Source of the DNA: Solibacteraceae bacterium
GTDB taxonomy: Bacteria > Acidobacteriota > Terriglobia > Bryobacterales > Bryobacteraceae
Direction of reading: 5' to 3'
Assembly: GCA_021324015.1 (NCBI GenBank)
Contig: JAJPJX010000071.1
Span: 18,414-82,413, forward strand
DNA length: 64,000 bases
A program made the translations under genes and the position numbers. Positions 61,405 through 64,000 of the stretch are shown piece by piece (positions within the stretch are counted from its first letter, which is position 1; every line of letters begins with the position of its first letter). A model generated the notes under the pieces. It did not search any database. It saw only the letters and a program-made list of their open reading frames with translations, and was not told the DNA's origin.

Positions 61405-62240
61405 TACTGCTCGCTCAGGAAGGAAAACGCCATTTCGTGGACGGCGGCCTGCAGCGTTGCCAGGTCCGCCGCCGCGCTGAGCTCCCGCTGCGGAGCGCCG
61501 GTGGCATAGTGCGCCTTGTTGCGCCAGACCAGCTTCAGGTTCGCCAGCCGCACACGGCCGCTGCCGCGGGACCCTCCGCCGCCCAGAGCGTCGTCCTCGA
61601 GCAGCCGTAGCCCTTCCAGGACGCGCAGAAATAGCGGCGCGTCTTCTTCGCACAACACATCCATCACCAGCCGGATCTTGAAGCGCGCTCCCGCCGGCAC
61701 GCGCTCGATGGTGCGCGGATTCGCCTGCGAGGTGATCCGGTCGATGGCGTTCTCGTTCTTGACCTCCGTCAGCTCATCGTCCAGGTTCTCGCGCATCTGC
61801 GCCGTGATGCTCTCCGGATCCAGCGGAGCGTCGAAGACGGCCAGCCGCGCCGGCGTCGCCTGGCTGCTCTCCAGCGCCTCGCCCGCCACGCGCTCCATGC
61901 GCCCCGGGTTGCGCCCGAACAGCAGGCAAATTTCGTCGTCCGGACGGTCGCTCTGGTGGATGCGCACCTCCTGCCCCTTACGCTTGGAGAGGTACACCAG
62001 TTCCGACGGCACAGCCAGGCCGCTGGACTGTTCCAGCAGCGAGCGGATCTTGCCCCGCAGGGAACTGCCCGGCACGTACGGCCTCCCATATGCGTCCTTC
62101 ACCACGGGATTGTCGGATCCGCCGATCTCCAGCGATCCTTTGCCCGCCCCCACGTGCAGGCCGGTGTCGCAGAGCAGCTCGCCTTCCAGGATCAGTTTCC
62201 CGATGAACTTCAACTCCGTTTGGGTGGTGTGCGTGCTCAT
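61404..62240 (-). CDS. csm3: type III-A CRISPR backbone RNase Csm3
   Basis: 278 residues. The repeated backbone subunit that cuts target RNA every 6 nt. LEGELLCDTGLHVGAGKGS, then EIGGSDNPVVKDAYGRPYVP with the catalytic Asp of GSDNP (equivalent to D33 of Streptococcus Csm3), then GSSLRGKIRSLLE, and GGGGSRGSGRVRLANL as the C-terminal Gly-rich loop. The target-cleaving Asp is intact. GAGGAA precedes the ATG at 62240, 9 nt after the csm2 stop. Confidence 0.94.
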   Translation of the reverse strand: MSTHTTQTELKFIGKLILEGELLCDTGLHVGAGKGSLEIGGSDNPVVKDAYGRPYVPGSSLRGKIRSLLEQSSGLAVPSELVYLSKRKGQEVRIHQSDRPDDEICLLFGRNPGRMERVAGEALESSQATPARLAVFDAPLDPESITAQMRENLDDELTEVKNENAIDRITSQANPRTIERVPAGARFKIRLVMDVLCEEDAPLFLRVLEGLRLLEDDALGGGGSRGSGRVRLANLKLVWRNKAHYATGAPQRELSAAADLATLQAAVHEMAFSFLSEQ

Positions 62241-62249
62241 GCTTCCTCG

Positions 62250-62705
62250 TTATTCGTTGTACGCCACGATGGCTTCGAACAGGTCCCGGAATCGCTCGTA
62301 CCCCCGCGGGTCGTTCTTGCGGGTGACTTGCAGCAGCAGCTTCTCCAACTGGTCGAGGCTCCGCAGGCCGTGCCGCGCAATGGTGTAGGCCAGGCGTGCC
62401 CGCAGCATCACGAATTCGTGCTGCCGCTCGCTCTCCGGCGCGCGCACCGCCCGTCGCACCGCGCTGTACAGCCGCCGTAGCTGGCTCTTGGTGGCGGAAT
62501 CCATGTCCCGCATTCGGCTCACAATGCCGTGCGCCTGATTGTCCAGGTACAGGCTGTCGGCGATCAATTTCTCCAGTTCGATCTCCGGAGGACCTTCCGG
62601 GCGGCCGCGGTCTCCTCCGCGGCGCCCCCCGCCTTCCTCGCGTGGCCCGCGGCCCTCCCGCGGCGGCCTGTTTTCCCGATTCCTCTGTTCCTGCTCTTGT
62701 GGCAT
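62250..62705 (-). CDS. csm2: type III-A CRISPR small subunit Csm2 with an Arg/Gly/Glu-rich N terminus
   Basis: 151 residues. Helical small (Cse2-like) subunit that runs along the target RNA. The Csm2 core is at about 45-151 (LEKLIADSLYLDNQAHGIVS, ATKSQLRRLYSAVRRAV, FVMLRARLAYTIARHG). The first 42 residues are unusual: almost only Arg, Gly, Glu and Pro (RPPREGRGPREEGGGRRGGD). ATG at 62705 lies 3 nt from the cas10 stop. Confidence 0.88.
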   Translation of the reverse strand: MPQEQEQRNRENRPPREGRGPREEGGGRRGGDRGRPEGPPEIELEKLIADSLYLDNQAHGIVSRMRDMDSATKSQLRRLYSAVRRAVRAPESERQHEFVMLRARLAYTIARHGLRSLDQLEKLLLQVTRKNDPRGYERFRDLFEAIVAYNE

Positions 62706-62708
62706 GTG

Positions 62709-64000
62709 CTAAACCTCGGTCGCCAATCTGGCCCATTCCAGGGCCACCAGCCCGGCGGGCCGCAACTTCACCTCGGCGGATTTGCGCCCCACCATCTCGT
62801 TGATCAGATGTGCCCGCAGCTTCTGGAATTCCCGGTCCCGCGTTCCGCTCAGAACGCGCGTCAGGCGCCGCTGGAAGCGCCAGGTCCGCTCCACCGGACC
62901 GTCCTTGTCCAGAAGACTGTCGCCGTAAGCCTCTTTCTGATAGAAGCTGCGTAGTTCCAGCAGAAACTGGCGGGAGAGCCGGAACTCGCCCACCAGCCGT
63001 GCCACCGTGTCCTTCAGTTCCGCCGCATCCGCCAGTTGCCTCCATTCGAGGATGCGGCCCAACAGGTAAATGCAGTCCTTGTCCGCGGACTTGGCTAGCT
63101 CCAGGTTACGGCCGGCCTGCTCGTAGACCGCGCTGATGGGGTAATGCGTCTCCGGCGCCAGCGCCAGCGCCATCGAGATGGTCTTGCCCTCGGGCCCCGG
63201 AAACTCCTTCAGATTTTCCTCGGTAAAGCGATGGAACAGGCGCTGCATCTCCCGCGCCAGCACGATCAGCGCATCCCAGGATCCGTAGACGGCGAAATCA
63301 TCGCCGCCCGAGTACAGGATGGTGACCTTGCGCCAGAACTCCGGCAGCGAGCATAGCAGTTCCAGTTCGCCCGCGAAGAACTGTTTGTAGAGCACCGAGA
63401 GCTGCACGTGTTCTTCAATGGTGTGCAGGCGCCGCAGCCGGACTCCGAACTGGTCCACGTCGCCGCGCAGCACCCCCCACATCGAACGCCCCTGCGCCCG
63501 CCGCGCCAGGGTCTGCATGCTGGCCGCGGTCTTGCCGTCCTCGCTCGGCGCCGCGTGCCGCGCCAGCGTGATGCCCTCCGCCGAAAGGTTCGGCGTCAGA
63601 CTCCAGGTGTGTTTGCCGCCGCCTGGATGAACCATGCCGGGCGTCCCCGGAGACCATCCGATCGAAGCGGCTTCGCGTACCTTCAGGCCGAGTTCCTTGG
63701 AAAAGTAGTTGTCCGCGTCGGCTGTATCGCCGGGCAGGAAGGGCTGGAACTTTTCCGCCGCTCCTTCAGCCAGCGGCGTAGTCCGCCTGCGGCCCAACTC
63801 CTCGGTGAGGCGCTTGCGCACCACGCTCCAGTCGCCCAGGTTCTCCGTGACGCTCCAGAGCAGCTTGACATATCCGCCGCTGAGCTCGAGCATCTGGTGC
63901 GCTGCCGCGTGGAGAAATTCTTCGGCCGCTGACCGCGACTCGCCCGGCAGCACCAGCAGGAATTGCCCTCCGCCGCTTGATCCCAGCAGAATGCGCGCCA
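62709..64000 (-). CDS. csm1: Cas10/Csm1, C-terminal part (runs off right edge)
   Basis: The large subunit of the type III-A effector; it makes cyclic oligoadenylates and, through an N-terminal HD domain, may cut DNA. The frame is open from the stop (62709) to base 64000 and reads beyond the GTG at 63953 as LLGSSGGGQFLLVLPGE, so the gene continues outside the window. Visible: palm region MWGVLRGDVDQFGVRL and the synthase motif ILYSGGDDFAVYGSWD (GGDD, about 3' third), followed by the helical D4 domain. The intact GGDD predicts an active signalling cyclase. The HD domain is not in view. Confidence 0.93.
   Translation of the reverse strand, partial: ARILLGSSGGGQFLLVLPGESRSAAEEFLHAAAHQMLELSGGYVKLLWSVTENLGDWSVVRKRLTEELGRRRTTPLAEGAAEKFQPFLPGDTADADNYFSKELGLKVREAASIGWSPGTPGMVHPGGGKHTWSLTPNLSAEGITLARHAAPSEDGKTAASMQTLARRAQGRSMWGVLRGDVDQFGVRLRRLHTIEEHVQLSVLYKQFFAGELELLCSLPEFWRKVTILYSGGDDFAVYGSWDALIVLAREMQRLFHRFTEENLKEFPGPEGKTISMALALAPETHYPISAVYEQAGRNLELAKSADKDCIYLLGRILEWRQLADAAELKDTVARLVGEFRLSRQFLLELRSFYQKEAYGDSLLDKDGPVERTWRFQRRLTRVLSGTRDREFQKLRAHLINEMVGRKSAEVKLRPAGLVALEWARLATEV

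Overview
The window is GC-rich, densely coded bacterial chromosome, most likely from an Acidobacteriota of the Bryobacterales/Solibacter type. The taxonomic clues are a secreted beta-propeller protein with Solibacter-style TIGR03437 repeats, a PEP-CTERM protein, many secreted TPR/PD40 proteins, a form II-type CoxSML set and frequent TTG/GTG starts. I see no rRNA, tRNA, CRISPR array, insertion sequence or prophage.

Layout. 1-4.9 kb: start of leuA (cut by the left edge), a six-repeat phasin-like protein divergent from the polyhydroxyalkanoate regulator phaR with a textbook promoter/operator between them, an ABC1/UbiB-type kinase and an outer-membrane barrel. 4.9-7.1 kb: GMC oxidoreductase and a coiled-coil protein. 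7.2-15.3 kb: fatty-acid degradation unit tetR-fadN-fadA-fadE, divergent from an acyl-CoA ligase across a perfect TetR-type palindrome. 15.4-24.9 kb: tannase-like esterase, exported ADP-ribosylglycohydrolase-family protein, DUF488/NnrS pair, MarR/ClC pair and a hybrid histidine kinase. 25-28.2 kb: exported amidohydrolase, PD40 protein and a MetE-like gene broken by a frameshift just before its last zinc-ligand cysteine. 28.3-33.3 kb: glycosyltransferase operon (GT2, DPM1-like GT2, DUF2304, TMTC-like GT-C/TPR, GT4). 33.3-45.4 kb: lytic transglycosylase-like protein, fuconolactonase-like hydrolase, lipoprotein, argS, aconitase, 5'-nucleotidase, small exported proteins and miaA. 45.8-52.1 kb: large TPR protein and coxS-coxL-coxM-coxG. 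52.1-59.0 kb: PEP-CTERM protein, ATP-grasp-like protein, a very reduced ABC ATPase divergent from a methyltransferase, and the TIGR03437 propeller. 59.1-64 kb: type III-A CRISPR effector operon cas10/csm1-csm2-csm3-csm4-csm5 on the minus strand, with cas10 cut by the right edge.

Regulation is unusually readable. Three regulator genes (phaR, tetR, marR) have perfect dyads placed on or beside their promoters. About a dozen genes carry a -10 hexamer only 6-9 nt before the start codon and no Shine-Dalgarno, so they are probably transcribed leaderless; in two divergent pairs the two -10 hexamers overlap on the same few bases. Genes inside operons instead use Shine-Dalgarno sites or ATGA/TAATG stop-start overlaps.
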